The position numbers and the translations under genes are program-made. Positions 16,881 to 26,331 of a stretch of 64,000 nt of DNA are shown here, piece by piece. Every line of letters begins with the position of its first letter. Positions within the stretch are counted from its first letter, which is position 1. The notes under the pieces were generated by a model. That model saw only the letters and a list, made by a program, of their open reading frames with translations, searched no databases and had not been told where the DNA came from. This stretch comes from Mucilaginibacter conchicola (GTDB taxonomy: Bacteria > Bacteroidota > Bacteroidia > Sphingobacteriales > Sphingobacteriaceae): contig NZ_QWDC01000001.1 of assembly GCF_003432115.1 (NCBI RefSeq), positions 992,001 through 1,056,000 on the forward strand, written 5' to 3'.

Positions 16881-17573
16881 TCAATTTACAAAGTACTTAT
16901 TAATTTGAGAATAAGATACATTGCCTTCTGCGCTGCGGGTAGCAACCCGCCAATAATAAGTTGTTTTACTTGTTGCCGGAACAACCAAGTTGTTTTCAGA
17001 AATGCCTGTTTTAAACAGTGGTGGCGTTGAACTGGTACCCCAATATAGATCATAGTTCAAAATATTTCCGTTTGCAGGTGCATTACCTACCCAAGACAAA
17101 TCGACATTCCCGCTGCTGATAACAGAACTATTGGAAGGAGCGATCAAATCAGCCGGAAAGGGTGCATAAGACGTTACGCCAGGCCCGGCGTTGTAAAACT
17201 TCCAGGTTTCACTTTTCGCGGTTGCACCGGAAGCCGACGACTTAGAGATCAAAGTCCAAGAATATGGTGTGCCTTTAATGAGAATTATCGAGGCTTTATT
17301 TTCCTTAGTGCTTTGCGTTGTGGTTAAACCGTCGGTCAGGTTGGTTACTAACAGATCATAGCTGGTAGCATTTAACGCAGGTTTCCATGTGAATTTAACC
17401 GAACTTTGCGTTTCACTAATTTCAGTTCCTGTTGTACAAATCTCATTTTCACCTGGCAAAAGCATAATCGCGGCAACAGGTTCATTATTGCTGTTTGGCT
17501 TGGTATCATTGCCACTTTTTCCGCACCCTGTAAGTATAATGAACGGTATAATAAACGTTAAATATTTTTTCAT
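16881..17573 (-). CDS. Predicted lipoprotein with fibronectin-like repeats
   Basis: The 230-residue protein has a lipoprotein signal (MKKYLTFIIPFIILTGC, lipidated Cys at 17) and two fibronectin type III-like repeats, each with a V-x-F/L-x-W motif: VKFTWKPALNATSYDLLVT and VDLSWVGNAPANGNILNYDLYW (first 20 residues VDLSWVGNAPANGNILNYDL). The repeats end with YSWTLIS and YYWRVATRS. This is the typical build of SusE-like or surface-binding lipoproteins of Bacteroidota. Its ATG overlaps the stop of the upstream T9SS protein by one base (TAATG), so translation is probably coupled. Ligand is unknown. Confidence 0.7.
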   Translation of the reverse strand: MKKYLTFIIPFIILTGCGKSGNDTKPNSNNEPVAAIMLLPGENEICTTGTEISETQSSVKFTWKPALNATSYDLLVTNLTDGLTTTQSTKENKASIILIKGTPYSWTLISKSSASGATAKSETWKFYNAGPGVTSYAPFPADLIAPSNSSVISSGNVDLSWVGNAPANGNILNYDLYWGTSSTPPLFKTGISENNLVVPATSKTTYYWRVATRSAEGNVSYSQINKYFVN

Positions 17574-20500
17574 TACTTAGTGACCTTAAATATTTTTTTT
17601 ACCCCGTCAATGGTCAAATAAAGTGCATAAACACTTGTTTTTAGATTGCTAACCTCTAATTGGATAACACCAGTTTGATTGTCGAAGTTCTTTTGATATA
17701 CCAGTTTGCCATCCGTTGCATCATACAATGCAATAGATACTTTTTTTACGAGTGCAGTGCCAACATTTACATTTAAAATATCCCGGAAAGGAACAGGATA
17801 AGGACTTACTATCCCTGAAAGATTGATCGTTTTTTCAAAAAGCCCCTGGCAATCCCTATCGGTGGTAACCATAATTCTGTTATTTCCGCTATTTAAAGGC
17901 AGCTCTATAGCTCTGTTTCGAGTAGTATAAATTGAACCGTTAAGATCAATCGTATAAGCTGAACCACCATCAAGTTCAAGACTTACGGTTTTATACTTTT
18001 CATTAACGGTTGAGAAAACTACCAGGTCTTTAGGTTCACTTATTAAAATATCATAACATTGTTCGCGGTCCGGCTGTTCTGCCGAACTGATGCAAACCCG
18101 GTAAGTGCCCGCCGCAAGATCTTTGAATTTTGCAGTATTATCAAACTTCAGCTCCTGGTTTACATTTTTTGCAGTTAGTTTTGCAGTGTAGCTAAACTTT
18201 TGGGTAGCAGTTATGCTGATAGCTCCATTGCTGGTGCCTTTACATGTTGCGCTTATTGCTGATATTAAAAAATTATCATTGGGGAGACTACTCTGTTTAA
18301 TATTGTTTTTAAAAATGGTAACGTTATCGCCAATATAGTTAGTTACTACAAGTTCCGGCGCCTGATCGCCGTCAAGATCTGCGGCAGCAATACTCCCGGG
18401 CTGAAAGTCGCTGTCATAATCAATTCTCTGATCAAAATTTATAAGGCCGTTAGAACTTGTATTTTTAAAAACAGATATTGCCTTTTTATTTGCCTCACCA
18501 ATATTTGCAGTAGCCAGGTCTAAAAAGCCATCCCCATCAAGATCGGCCGTGCAAATGGCGTATGGTTTTTTTGCGGTTGCGATGTTTATTGCCTCTGCAA
18601 ACTTAACATCATTAACGCCGCTGGTATTTCTGAAAACAGAAATGGTATTGGCGTTCTGATTGATAACTATGACGTCTGGCTTTCCATCATTGTCAATATC
18701 GGCTATTATCGGTTTGGTGGCGCCATCACCGGCCAAAAGATTTTGTGATAAATTTGTTCGTTCAAAAGATACTTGATTGCCATTACTTGTATTCCTGAAA
18801 ACGGCTAAATATCCTTTAGGACCCGATGCTGTGTACGTTTGCATTATAACGGCAATATCCGCTTTGCCATCACCATCCACATCGGCAATGGCTGCACCAC
18901 TAAATTGATTCTCTATTTCAAAAATAAATGGTTCCTCAAAATAGCTATAACCGCTCCCTGTTCCAGCGTTTCGGTACAAAGCAAATTGAAGGCCGGCGTT
19001 AGCCATCGATAAAAAATCAGGCTGACCATCACCGTCAATATCACCGGTGGCGGTGGTAAATGAATAATAGGGCTGCTGCACATATTGCTTGTTAGGCATA
19101 AATGTGATACTACCCGGGGTACTTGTATTTTTCAGAATGCCTACAGGGCCTGTGGGTAACAATAGGTCTGGTTTACCATCGCCGTCCAAATCTTCTGCTT
19201 CTACGCCGTATGAGGTCATATCCGTTTCAGTTTGTGTAGCAAACGAAAAACCATCTTTGCTACTTTGGTTCACAAAAATAGCATCGTTCACAAGTATGTC
19301 TGCCTGCCCGTCTCCATCCATATCTTTTATATCGATAGCAATGGGAGAAAGGCTTTTCTTACCAATTCCGGTTTTGTTACTAAATGTAGTTGCAGTAAAA
19401 CTGTTACTTGATTTAAAGGTAACAATAAACATGTTTGCTGCGTAGGCAGTGCGCTGTTTGGTAGTTACCGTAATGATAGAAGATGTTGCATTTACAGGCA
19501 CTTTTACCGTAAGTGTGCTATCATTTGCGCTGAGCACCTGGCCTGCTACCGCCCCAAAATAAACAATATTCTGTTGGCTTGAGGGAGAAAAGTTTTTACC
19601 CTTGATTGTTACCGATGATGAAACATCGCCCGCATGTGGGGAAAATGATTGTATAATTGGGGGGCCTGCCAGATATTCAAATTTTTCGATAGATGTACTG
19701 CCGTTAGGCGTAGTCACCGAAACATTGCCCGAGCCACCGTTTCCAACAACTGCATTGATCAAAGTTGGGGAGATAACCTTGAAAGAACTTGCTTTAACCT
19801 GCCCTATCTTAACATCTGTTGCATTAGTTAAGTTGAAACCTCTTATAGCTACCTGTGTACCTTTAGCCCCAACAGCAGGAGATATGCTATTTATTACCGG
19901 ATTTGCCTTCTGATCGTCGCTGCTATTTGTACGAACGAATACTTGTGAATTAAGATAACCATAAATGATATCTCCGTTTTGCGCAAAAGCAACCGAATGC
20001 ACGTATGTTCTCAGAGGCAACATTTGCTCGCTATTGACCGCTATCCATTGGCCTTTGTCTAATTTTCGTATCTGCGCTGAATAACTAATAGAGCCGTCTG
20101 CTTCCGTAAATGCAAGGTGCAGTTCCCCAAGCGGGTTGTAAAATAATTTTGGAAAAAATTCTCTTTTGAGAGAATTGCTTGTTGTACCTGCTGTTTTCCA
20201 ACTGTCATTTGCAAATGCATCTACCTGGATCCGATTGGTATTTTTATTTGAATAGGCCAGGTAGGGCATGCCATCCGGAGTTATCAATAAACTGATATCA
20301 CTTGCGGGTTCTGTGAAATTTTTGCTACCCAAGTATTCCCAGGAAGTGCCGTTAAAGCGTTTTACATTCGCTTTGCTGGTAATATTATCTATGAAAGCAA
20401 TGTAAGGCACATTGTTTTTATCTACGACCAGGTTCAAACTGCTGAGTGATGCGTCTGCAACATCGCCTTCGCCAACAAATTGCCAGTTGCTGTTGCTATA

Positions 20501-22000
20501 CTTTTTCACCGTAAACCTTTTACCGTATCCGCCATCAGCAAATGCTACGTAAACCGTTCCGTCTGGCGCTATGGCTATTTTAAACTGAGCCCCACTGTAC
20601 GGCGAAATATCAGACCCCAATTGTATCCACGATGTTCCGTTATATTTTTTAACAACACAGCTAAATTTGCTTGAATCCTGGTAAAGTACATACGGCAAAC
20701 CGTCGGGCCCGAGATCCATATCCAATTCTGACCTGACAACGCCTGCTACCGATAAAGTAGGGCTTCCGAAATATTTCCATTCGCCCGAGATATATTCCTT
20801 TACTGAAAGTTTTCCTGAATTTAGATCATCAGTATAAGCAGCGAAGATCTTGCCATTCTTGTTGGTTTTGATCACTACATTTTTTGAGCCTTGAACTGAT
20901 ATATCACCCATCCCTACGTCTATCCATTTTCCGCTGCTAAACATTTTCACCACTGCTTTACCACCATAGTTATTGTCCTGGTAGATAAGGTATGGGGTGC
21001 CATTTTTTGCGATCGTAATGTCAGTAAACCGAGCCTCGCCCGTTATTAGCGTAGAGGAGCCAATAGCAGACCATTGACCATTACTATTCAGTTTTTTTAC
21101 AGTCGCCCTGTTTTTATCGCCCCCATCGCGAAAAGCAAGGTAAGGAAGATCATCTGTCCCTATCGCAAAGCTAATGTATCTGGCTTCGCCTTTTGAAAGA
21201 TCTGGCGGACTGACAACGGCCCAGGCATTATTGCTGAACTTTTGCACCACCACAGCCCCGTTGGCAGTTGAATCGCAGTAAGCAACATAGGGAGTACCTG
21301 CGCTGCTTACAACTAACTTTACATCTGCTGCCCGGGTATTGCTAAAACCGTCTTTACCTATTTGTTCCCATTTACCTGCTACAAGTTTCTTTGCCGATAC
21401 TCTATTCTGGTTTAAAGGTGCAGCATAAGCAGTAAATAGCGTACCATTCTTTGACATTGCTATCTCACCTAATGCTGCTCCGCCTGAAACATTGTCGACA
21501 TCGCCCGCAGAGACAAATCCATTTGTGAATTTCCTGATCCTGAAACCTTCGCTGTAAGGCAGTGTGAATTTTAAATAAAGCGTATTATCAGGTGCGAATG
21601 CCAAAGCCGGATAAACGCCGGTTTCATTGCCCATCCTTACCCAATTGTCTCCTATTAGTTTTCGCACTACACCCGATGGGCCAGGTAGCATATGTGTAAG
21701 ATACGGGATGCCGTTGTTATCAAACGTTATCTTTGGATAATAACCGGCAACAAGGGTGCGGCCAACCTGTACCCATTTAGTGCCATCAAATTTTTTAACG
21801 GTAATGGAATCTTTCGTCCCCTCGTAGAAAGCGATGTAAGGGACGCCATCAGGAGATACAGATATACTATTGTAAGTGGAGAGCTCCAACCCGGGCGTAT
21901 TGACTTCATCTTTCCCGAGGGCCTTCCAGGTTTGAGCTAACAGCAGATTTGGAACTATTGCAAAAAGCAATAACGTGAGAACTATGTAAGGTTTAGTCAT
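17573..22000 (-). CDS. Giant T9SS-secreted propeller / IPT / FG-GAP repeat protein
   Basis: This is about 1475 residues from the ATG at 22000; another ATG 15 bp upstream is possible but gives a worse signal peptide. Order: signal peptide ending LLLAQ; residues about 25-700, some fourteen propeller blades of the form PYIAF.D......VKKF....W..VG; two IPT/TIG domains at about 710-870 (VINSISPAVGAKGTQVAIRG and IIQSFSPHAGDVSSSVTIKG); seven FG-GAP/VCBS repeats at about 890-1230, each with a DxDGDGxxD calcium loop (one has DIDNDG). A C-terminal type A sorting domain (SPYPVPFRDILNVN ... VYALYLTIDGVKKIFKVTK) directs export by the type IX system. It is probably a cell-surface adhesin or binding protein (inference). 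Coupled to the lipoprotein downstream. Confidence 0.85.
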   Translation of the reverse strand: MTKPYIVLTLLLFAIVPNLLLAQTWKALGKDEVNTPGLELSTYNSISVSPDGVPYIAFYEGTKDSITVKKFDGTKWVQVGRTLVAGYYPKITFDNNGIPYLTHMLPGPSGVVRKLIGDNWVRMGNETGVYPALAFAPDNTLYLKFTLPYSEGFRIRKFTNGFVSAGDVDNVSGGAALGEIAMSKNGTLFTAYAAPLNQNRVSAKKLVAGKWEQIGKDGFSNTRAADVKLVVSSAGTPYVAYCDSTANGAVVVQKFSNNAWAVVSPPDLSKGEARYISFAIGTDDLPYLAFRDGGDKNRATVKKLNSNGQWSAIGSSTLITGEARFTDITIAKNGTPYLIYQDNNYGGKAVVKMFSSGKWIDVGMGDISVQGSKNVVIKTNKNGKIFAAYTDDLNSGKLSVKEYISGEWKYFGSPTLSVAGVVRSELDMDLGPDGLPYVLYQDSSKFSCVVKKYNGTSWIQLGSDISPYSGAQFKIAIAPDGTVYVAFADGGYGKRFTVKKYSNSNWQFVGEGDVADASLSSLNLVVDKNNVPYIAFIDNITSKANVKRFNGTSWEYLGSKNFTEPASDISLLITPDGMPYLAYSNKNTNRIQVDAFANDSWKTAGTTSNSLKREFFPKLFYNPLGELHLAFTEADGSISYSAQIRKLDKGQWIAVNSEQMLPLRTYVHSVAFAQNGDIIYGYLNSQVFVRTNSSDDQKANPVINSISPAVGAKGTQVAIRGFNLTNATDVKIGQVKASSFKVISPTLINAVVGNGGSGNVSVTTPNGSTSIEKFEYLAGPPIIQSFSPHAGDVSSSVTIKGKNFSPSSQQNIVYFGAVAGQVLSANDSTLTVKVPVNATSSIITVTTKQRTAYAANMFIVTFKSSNSFTATTFSNKTGIGKKSLSPIAIDIKDMDGDGQADILVNDAIFVNQSSKDGFSFATQTETDMTSYGVEAEDLDGDGKPDLLLPTGPVGILKNTSTPGSITFMPNKQYVQQPYYSFTTATGDIDGDGQPDFLSMANAGLQFALYRNAGTGSGYSYFEEPFIFEIENQFSGAAIADVDGDGKADIAVIMQTYTASGPKGYLAVFRNTSNGNQVSFERTNLSQNLLAGDGATKPIIADIDNDGKPDVIVINQNANTISVFRNTSGVNDVKFAEAINIATAKKPYAICTADLDGDGFLDLATANIGEANKKAISVFKNTSSNGLINFDQRIDYDSDFQPGSIAAADLDGDQAPELVVTNYIGDNVTIFKNNIKQSSLPNDNFLISAISATCKGTSNGAISITATQKFSYTAKLTAKNVNQELKFDNTAKFKDLAAGTYRVCISSAEQPDREQCYDILISEPKDLVVFSTVNEKYKTVSLELDGGSAYTIDLNGSIYTTRNRAIELPLNSGNNRIMVTTDRDCQGLFEKTINLSGIVSPYPVPFRDILNVNVGTALVKKVSIALYDATDGKLVYQKNFDNQTGVIQLEVSNLKTSVYALYLTIDGVKKIFKVTK

Positions 22001-22222
22001 ATCAATAATTGACATAAAAATATGTAAATTAATTGATTATGCTATAGGCTTATTAATGAAATAAGCCGTCAAGACAGTTCAATCGATTATTAACGTTCTA
22101 TATCCACCCCAAATTCCGGATAAGAAAGTTTGAAAGGCTCTGTCTGTTTTTGAAGGCGATGAAAGTTAATAAAATGTAGCTGATAAATCTGTTTTGGTTG
22201 ATGACAGGTTTCTGATCTCGTT

Positions 22223-23446
22223 TTAGAAAGCCTCGCCTAAGCCAAACATAATTGAACGGTACCCCTGGCTAAATCCGTAATCAACGCCAATGTTGGTGTT
22301 GGTGCCTTTATTGAATTTGATACGTAAACCCGTACCAGCCGCAGGATGCCACGAGGTGAACAGGCTTTTAGAGCCACTTACGGTATTGATGTTGCTAAAC
22401 AACACAAACCCCAAAAGGCCATTACTGGTAATATCGCGGCGATACTCGGTCTCAAAATAAAACAACGTACGGCCTCGGTAGCGGTTTTGGTCTATCCCGC
22501 GTGCCGAGCGGTTATAAGGGTCCCAGCCGGTACTCGGCAAGTCGAGATATGGTGTTTTATCAGAAAATGCTTTCCACAGATAAGACCAAAAGGCAAGCGT
22601 GTTTTGCTGATTGGGGTTACCGGGGTTCAGTGACATATATTTCCTCACATCAATATATAGCGATGTCCAGTTTTCCTGGCTACCCAAAAACTTAGGATTA
22701 ACACGATATACTACATTAGCATAGGCACCGGGGAGCGGGTTAATAGAGTTATTACGTGTATCGTACAATAAATTTAACGTTACGCCCGACGAGAACGAGT
22801 TACCACTTGTGCCGTAGTTATATCCTGTAAATGTTGGCAGATCAATATTATCCTCTTCGCTTTTTATGCCTATACGGTAATCGAGGTTGTAACCTACCCC
22901 GGCAAACAAGTAAGGTTTTATACGTTTTAAAACGCTTTGATAAAAGCGGATGTACTTGTAATCAACAAGGCTGCGGTCGAGGTAGCCATTCTTACTGCCC
23001 AGGCCCCAGGTATATTGCGGGTAAACCAGGAAACGCGTATCACCTTGTATGGTCCACTCGTTATTTGGCAGCCAGATGCTGTTACGCAATGGCAAACCAA
23101 AGCGGCCTTTAAAATTTAAATACGGTGTAAATGTGGCACTTGATATATTGGTAGTTTGCCGTGGCCCCAGGTAAATACCGGCATTGGTACTGGTAACAAG
23201 CGCACGGCCTGTACCACCCGGTACCTGCCCGCCAAATGGCAGGATGGAGAAGTACACCGTTTTATCCTCAGAATAACGTTTTTTGGTTTGCTTAGGTTTA
23301 AATATGTTACGGTAAATATCTATCAGGTCGGTTTGGTTGGCCGTATCTCTTACAGTATTATTATCAGGGATAATAGTGGTTGCATTTTGCGCAAACGAAC
23401 CAACAGAAAACAAACAAAGGACTGCGGCGATAGATATTTTATACAT
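22223..23446 (-). CDS. Omp85/BamA-like outer membrane barrel protein
   Basis: The 407-residue protein has a signal peptide (1-19, ending SFAQ), a short periplasmic lead containing IYRNIFKPKQTKKRYSEDK, then a barrel of Omp85/surface antigen type without POTRA domains. It has YFSILPFGGQVPGGTGRALV, VTLNLLYDTRNNSINPLPGA, RGRTLFYFETEYR, and ends with NIGVDYGFSQGYRSIMFGLG. Such short forms often occur in Bacteroidota and their cargo is unknown. It stands alone with promoter space of about 200 bp before the divergent HAD gene. Confidence 0.8.
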   Translation of the reverse strand: MYKISIAAVLCLFSVGSFAQNATTIIPDNNTVRDTANQTDLIDIYRNIFKPKQTKKRYSEDKTVYFSILPFGGQVPGGTGRALVTSTNAGIYLGPRQTTNISSATFTPYLNFKGRFGLPLRNSIWLPNNEWTIQGDTRFLVYPQYTWGLGSKNGYLDRSLVDYKYIRFYQSVLKRIKPYLFAGVGYNLDYRIGIKSEEDNIDLPTFTGYNYGTSGNSFSSGVTLNLLYDTRNNSINPLPGAYANVVYRVNPKFLGSQENWTSLYIDVRKYMSLNPGNPNQQNTLAFWSYLWKAFSDKTPYLDLPSTGWDPYNRSARGIDQNRYRGRTLFYFETEYRRDITSNGLLGFVLFSNINTVSGSKSLFTSWHPAAGTGLRIKFNKGTNTNIGVDYGFSQGYRSIMFGLGEAF

Positions 23447-23648
23447 AAGCAGATAGAAGTGCCTTTAAGCAAGGCTTTAATTTAGATAACAGCAGAGGTT
23501 TTAACAAACTTATGCCGCAATGTTTTTTAATTTACGTAAACAAAAACAACATCGTTACACATTGCCACCAATCGTGCCAAAAATTAAAATTCATTTAACA
23601 CTTAAAGCAAAGCCAAACTTTTAATATTGTAACAGCTAACCTATTAAC

Positions 23649-24284
23649 ATGCAGAACATCAAAAACATCATTTTCGATTACGGTAACGTAATTTTTTCAA
23701 TCGATTTCAGGCGGGCACAGGATGCTTTCAAACAATTGGGAATCGCCAATACTGAAGAGTTTTTTGGTCATCGCCAACAAGACCCCATATTTGATAAATT
23801 TGACCGTGGCGAAGTTACTGCAGATGAATTTCGTGCTTATGTAAAAGGAAAGATAGGTAATGCTGATATTACCGACCAGCAAATTACCGACGCCTGGAAC
23901 AGCCTGTTGATAGGTATTGCCCCCGGCAATCATGAGCTACTACTAAAGTTGAAAGATAAATACCGTACGTTTTTGCTCAGCAACATTAATGATATCCACT
24001 ACAACTACATTATGAATTATCTGAAAACCGATTTCGGTTTTGATGATAACGAACATCTGTTTGAGAAAACGTACTATTCGCACCTGGTAGGTAAACGCAA
24101 ACCGCAGCCGGATATTTTTGAACAGGTATTAACCGAGAATAACCTAAAGCCGGAAGAAACTTTGTTTATCGATGATAGTCCGCAACACCTGGAGACTGCC
24201 AAAACTTTAGGCATCCAAACTTTTTTGATGACCGTGCCTGATACTATCCAAAAATTTGCCGCACGCGAACACCTTGTAGATTAA
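23649..24284 (+). CDS. HAD-family phosphatase (YihX-like)
   Basis: The 211-residue HAD-IA hydrolase has motif I IIFDYGNVIF (Asp10, with the second Asp of the usual DxD replaced, as in the YihX/epoxide-hydrolase-like branch), motif II TFLLSNIND, motif III lysine in GKRKPQPDIFEQ and motif IV ETLFIDDSPQHLETA. Members dephosphorylate sugar phosphates such as alpha-D-glucose 1-phosphate. It is followed 28 bp later by a DinB gene and may be cotranscribed. Substrate is not decidable. Confidence 0.88.
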   Translation: MQNIKNIIFDYGNVIFSIDFRRAQDAFKQLGIANTEEFFGHRQQDPIFDKFDRGEVTADEFRAYVKGKIGNADITDQQITDAWNSLLIGIAPGNHELLLKLKDKYRTFLLSNINDIHYNYIMNYLKTDFGFDDNEHLFEKTYYSHLVGKRKPQPDIFEQVLTENNLKPEETLFIDDSPQHLETAKTLGIQTFLMTVPDTIQKFAAREHLVD

Positions 24285-24312
24285 TGGTTTAATTATTGAT
24301 ACCCCTACCAAT

Positions 24313-24789
24313 ATGCACACCACATTGTTACACCAATACCGCTTAGTTTTATCATCAAGAGAAACGTTATTTGATTATTGCGAAGGCATCAGCAGGCAAC
24401 ACTTTTGCCAGCAGGTACCGCAATTTAATAACGAAAGCATGTGCAGCATGATGGCGCATGCAGCAGCCACCTACCTCAACTGGCTGGTTAACTTTGCACA
24501 ACGCGAAAAGATACCCTATTTTGAAAGTAACGATTGCCGCGACATACGTGCAACCCGCGCCATGTTTAACCAGATCAACATTGTGGTAAACGATTTCCTG
24601 GACAGGTTTAAAGACGCGCTTGATGTACCGCTTACCTTACCCAAACGCGAAGGTGTTGAGCTAACTCTTACCCCTTTAGACCTTTTCATGCATGTTATCA
24701 CCCATGAGTTCCATCACAAAGGGCAACTGGTAAATATGAGCAGGCAACTGGGCTATATCCCCGTTGATACTGATGTTATCCGCAGTTAG
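24313..24789 (+). CDS. DinB-family protein
   Basis: The 158-residue four-helix-bundle protein of the DinB/YfiT superfamily has HxxxHxxH-like metal ligands visible in MHVITHEFHHKGQLV (about 131-145), and a His near the start in MMAHAAATYLNWL. Some relatives are thiol-S-transferases using bacillithiol, others are of unknown function. It is convergent with proline dehydrogenase (2 bp between stops). A distant paralogue is at 35687-36211. Confidence 0.85.
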   Translation: MHTTLLHQYRLVLSSRETLFDYCEGISRQHFCQQVPQFNNESMCSMMAHAAATYLNWLVNFAQREKIPYFESNDCRDIRATRAMFNQINIVVNDFLDRFKDALDVPLTLPKREGVELTLTPLDLFMHVITHEFHHKGQLVNMSRQLGYIPVDTDVIRS

Positions 24790-24791
24790 CA

Positions 24792-25964
24792 TTAACCATT
24801 TCTGCGCTTGCGCTCTTTGCTTATCAGGCTAAGCTCGCGGCTCATCTGTCCGGCAATAGCGGTATTCTCCTGTGCACGCCTGAACAAGTATGGCAATACC
24901 GCTTTAACAGGGCCATAAGGCACATATTTGGCCACGTTATAGTTAGCATTGGCCAGGTTAAAGCTCAGGTTATCGCTCATGCCTAAAAGCTGAGAGAAAT
25001 ATACGTGCGGGTTTTTGTGCTCTATTTTCTTTTCGTTTAAAAGATCGGCCAGTAAGCGACAGCTATCCTCGTTGTGGGTTCCGGCAACAAAAGCAATATT
25101 GTCTACATTATCTGTACAGTAAATAACAGCGTCATTATAATCGCGGTCTGTAGCTTCTTTGTTAGGCTGTATAGGCGATGGATAACCTTTTTCTTCGGCG
25201 CGCTTACGCTCTTTTTCCATGTAAGCGCCACGTACTATTTTCGCACCAAGGATAAAACCTTCTTGTTCGGCAACGGTATGGTCGGCAATTAATGATGCCA
25301 GTTTATCGTGGCGATACAGTTGATAGGTATTATAAACGATGTTGGTTTCTTTATTGAAAAAGCGCATCATGTTCAGCGCCAGATGATCGATGGTTTTCTG
25401 AATCCAGCTTTCCTCGGCATCTATCATTACCGGCACACCTTCAGAATGGGCCATTTCGCAAATAGCCAAAACGCGATCTTGCGCGGTTTGCCATTCAATT
25501 TGTTCTTCAGTGCTCAGTTTTAAACCGGCATCCAATTTCTCTAACAACGCAAAACGGGCAACACCGGTAACTTTAAAAACCGTAAGCGGGATGTTCTTGC
25601 TTTTGGCAGCAGTTAATATAGTGCGGATGATCTCGTCGCGGGTACTGTCAAATACCTGCTCGCTGTCCTCACCCTCTACTGAATAATCAAGAATGGTACC
25701 TACACCACCTGCTGCAAGGTTGGCAGTTGTTTTAGAACACTCTTCAATGGTTTCGCCACCACAGAAATGTTTAAATATGGTTGATTTGATAATACCTTTT
25801 ATAGGCAAACCAATCTTCATGGCAAAGTTGGTCATAGGCGGGCCTATTTTTACCAGGAAGTTTACATTGATAACCTTAAACAGCCAGTAAGCACGACTAA
25901 GGTCTTTATTTGATGAGTGGCCGAAAGCGATCTCGGTATTTTCGAAGGACAGTTTCTCGTTCAT
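24792..25964 (-). CDS. Proline dehydrogenase (monofunctional)
   Basis: The 390-residue FAD enzyme of the PutA/PRODH fold oxidises proline to 1-pyrroline-5-carboxylate. Visible motifs are SVEGEDSEQVFDSTRDEI, FKVTGVARFALLEKLDAG, VPVMIDAEESWIQ, ILGAKIVRGAYMEKERKRAE, PNKEATDRDYNDAV, FVAGTHNEDSC and the Arg-rich substrate tail LPYLFRRAQENTAI. There is no P5C dehydrogenase domain, as in other Bacteroidota. It is divergent from the S4-aroB operon. Confidence 0.93.
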   Translation of the reverse strand: MNEKLSFENTEIAFGHSSNKDLSRAYWLFKVINVNFLVKIGPPMTNFAMKIGLPIKGIIKSTIFKHFCGGETIEECSKTTANLAAGGVGTILDYSVEGEDSEQVFDSTRDEIIRTILTAAKSKNIPLTVFKVTGVARFALLEKLDAGLKLSTEEQIEWQTAQDRVLAICEMAHSEGVPVMIDAEESWIQKTIDHLALNMMRFFNKETNIVYNTYQLYRHDKLASLIADHTVAEQEGFILGAKIVRGAYMEKERKRAEEKGYPSPIQPNKEATDRDYNDAVIYCTDNVDNIAFVAGTHNEDSCRLLADLLNEKKIEHKNPHVYFSQLLGMSDNLSFNLANANYNVAKYVPYGPVKAVLPYLFRRAQENTAIAGQMSRELSLISKERKRRNG

Positions 25965-26114
25965 TTAATGGGGCGTTCGGGATGAAACACAATGGCAACC
26001 GCAAACCTGGTGAATTTTTCACTAAGTGTGCGCCATTTTCTATTAACTCCTAACCGGGTGCAAAATTATAAAATGATAACTCATTATTGTATGAATAGTT
26101 TAATTTTGCCCATC

Positions 26115-26321
26115 ATGATTGAATTTAAGGTAGAGGGCGATTATATCCCAATGATACAGCTGCTTAAAGCAGTTAATTTGGTGCAAACCGGCGGCGAAGC
26201 ACAAATTGTAGTAGCCGAAGGCGAAGTGAAGCATAACGGCCAGGTTGATTACCGCAAACGCCTTAAAGTAAAAGCCGGCGACATAGTTGAATTTAACGGC
26301 CAGCAAATAAAAGTGATCTGA
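26115..26321 (+). CDS. Small S4-type RNA-binding protein (YbcJ-like)
   Basis: Start at the ATG 26115 gives 68 residues, the normal size of the YbcJ/YaaA-like S4 proteins. The upstream codons have no family match. It has YIPMIQLLKAVNLVQTGGEA, then GEVKHNGQVDYRKRLKVKAG and DIVEFNGQQIKVI, which is the complete S4 alpha-L fold. The family binds structured RNA, probably rRNA. It lies 10 bp before aroB and is likely the first gene of the S4-aroB-sterol desaturase operon. Confidence 0.88.
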   Translation: MIEFKVEGDYIPMIQLLKAVNLVQTGGEAQIVVAEGEVKHNGQVDYRKRLKVKAGDIVEFNGQQIKVI

Positions 26322-26331
26322 GAATCTGCCC

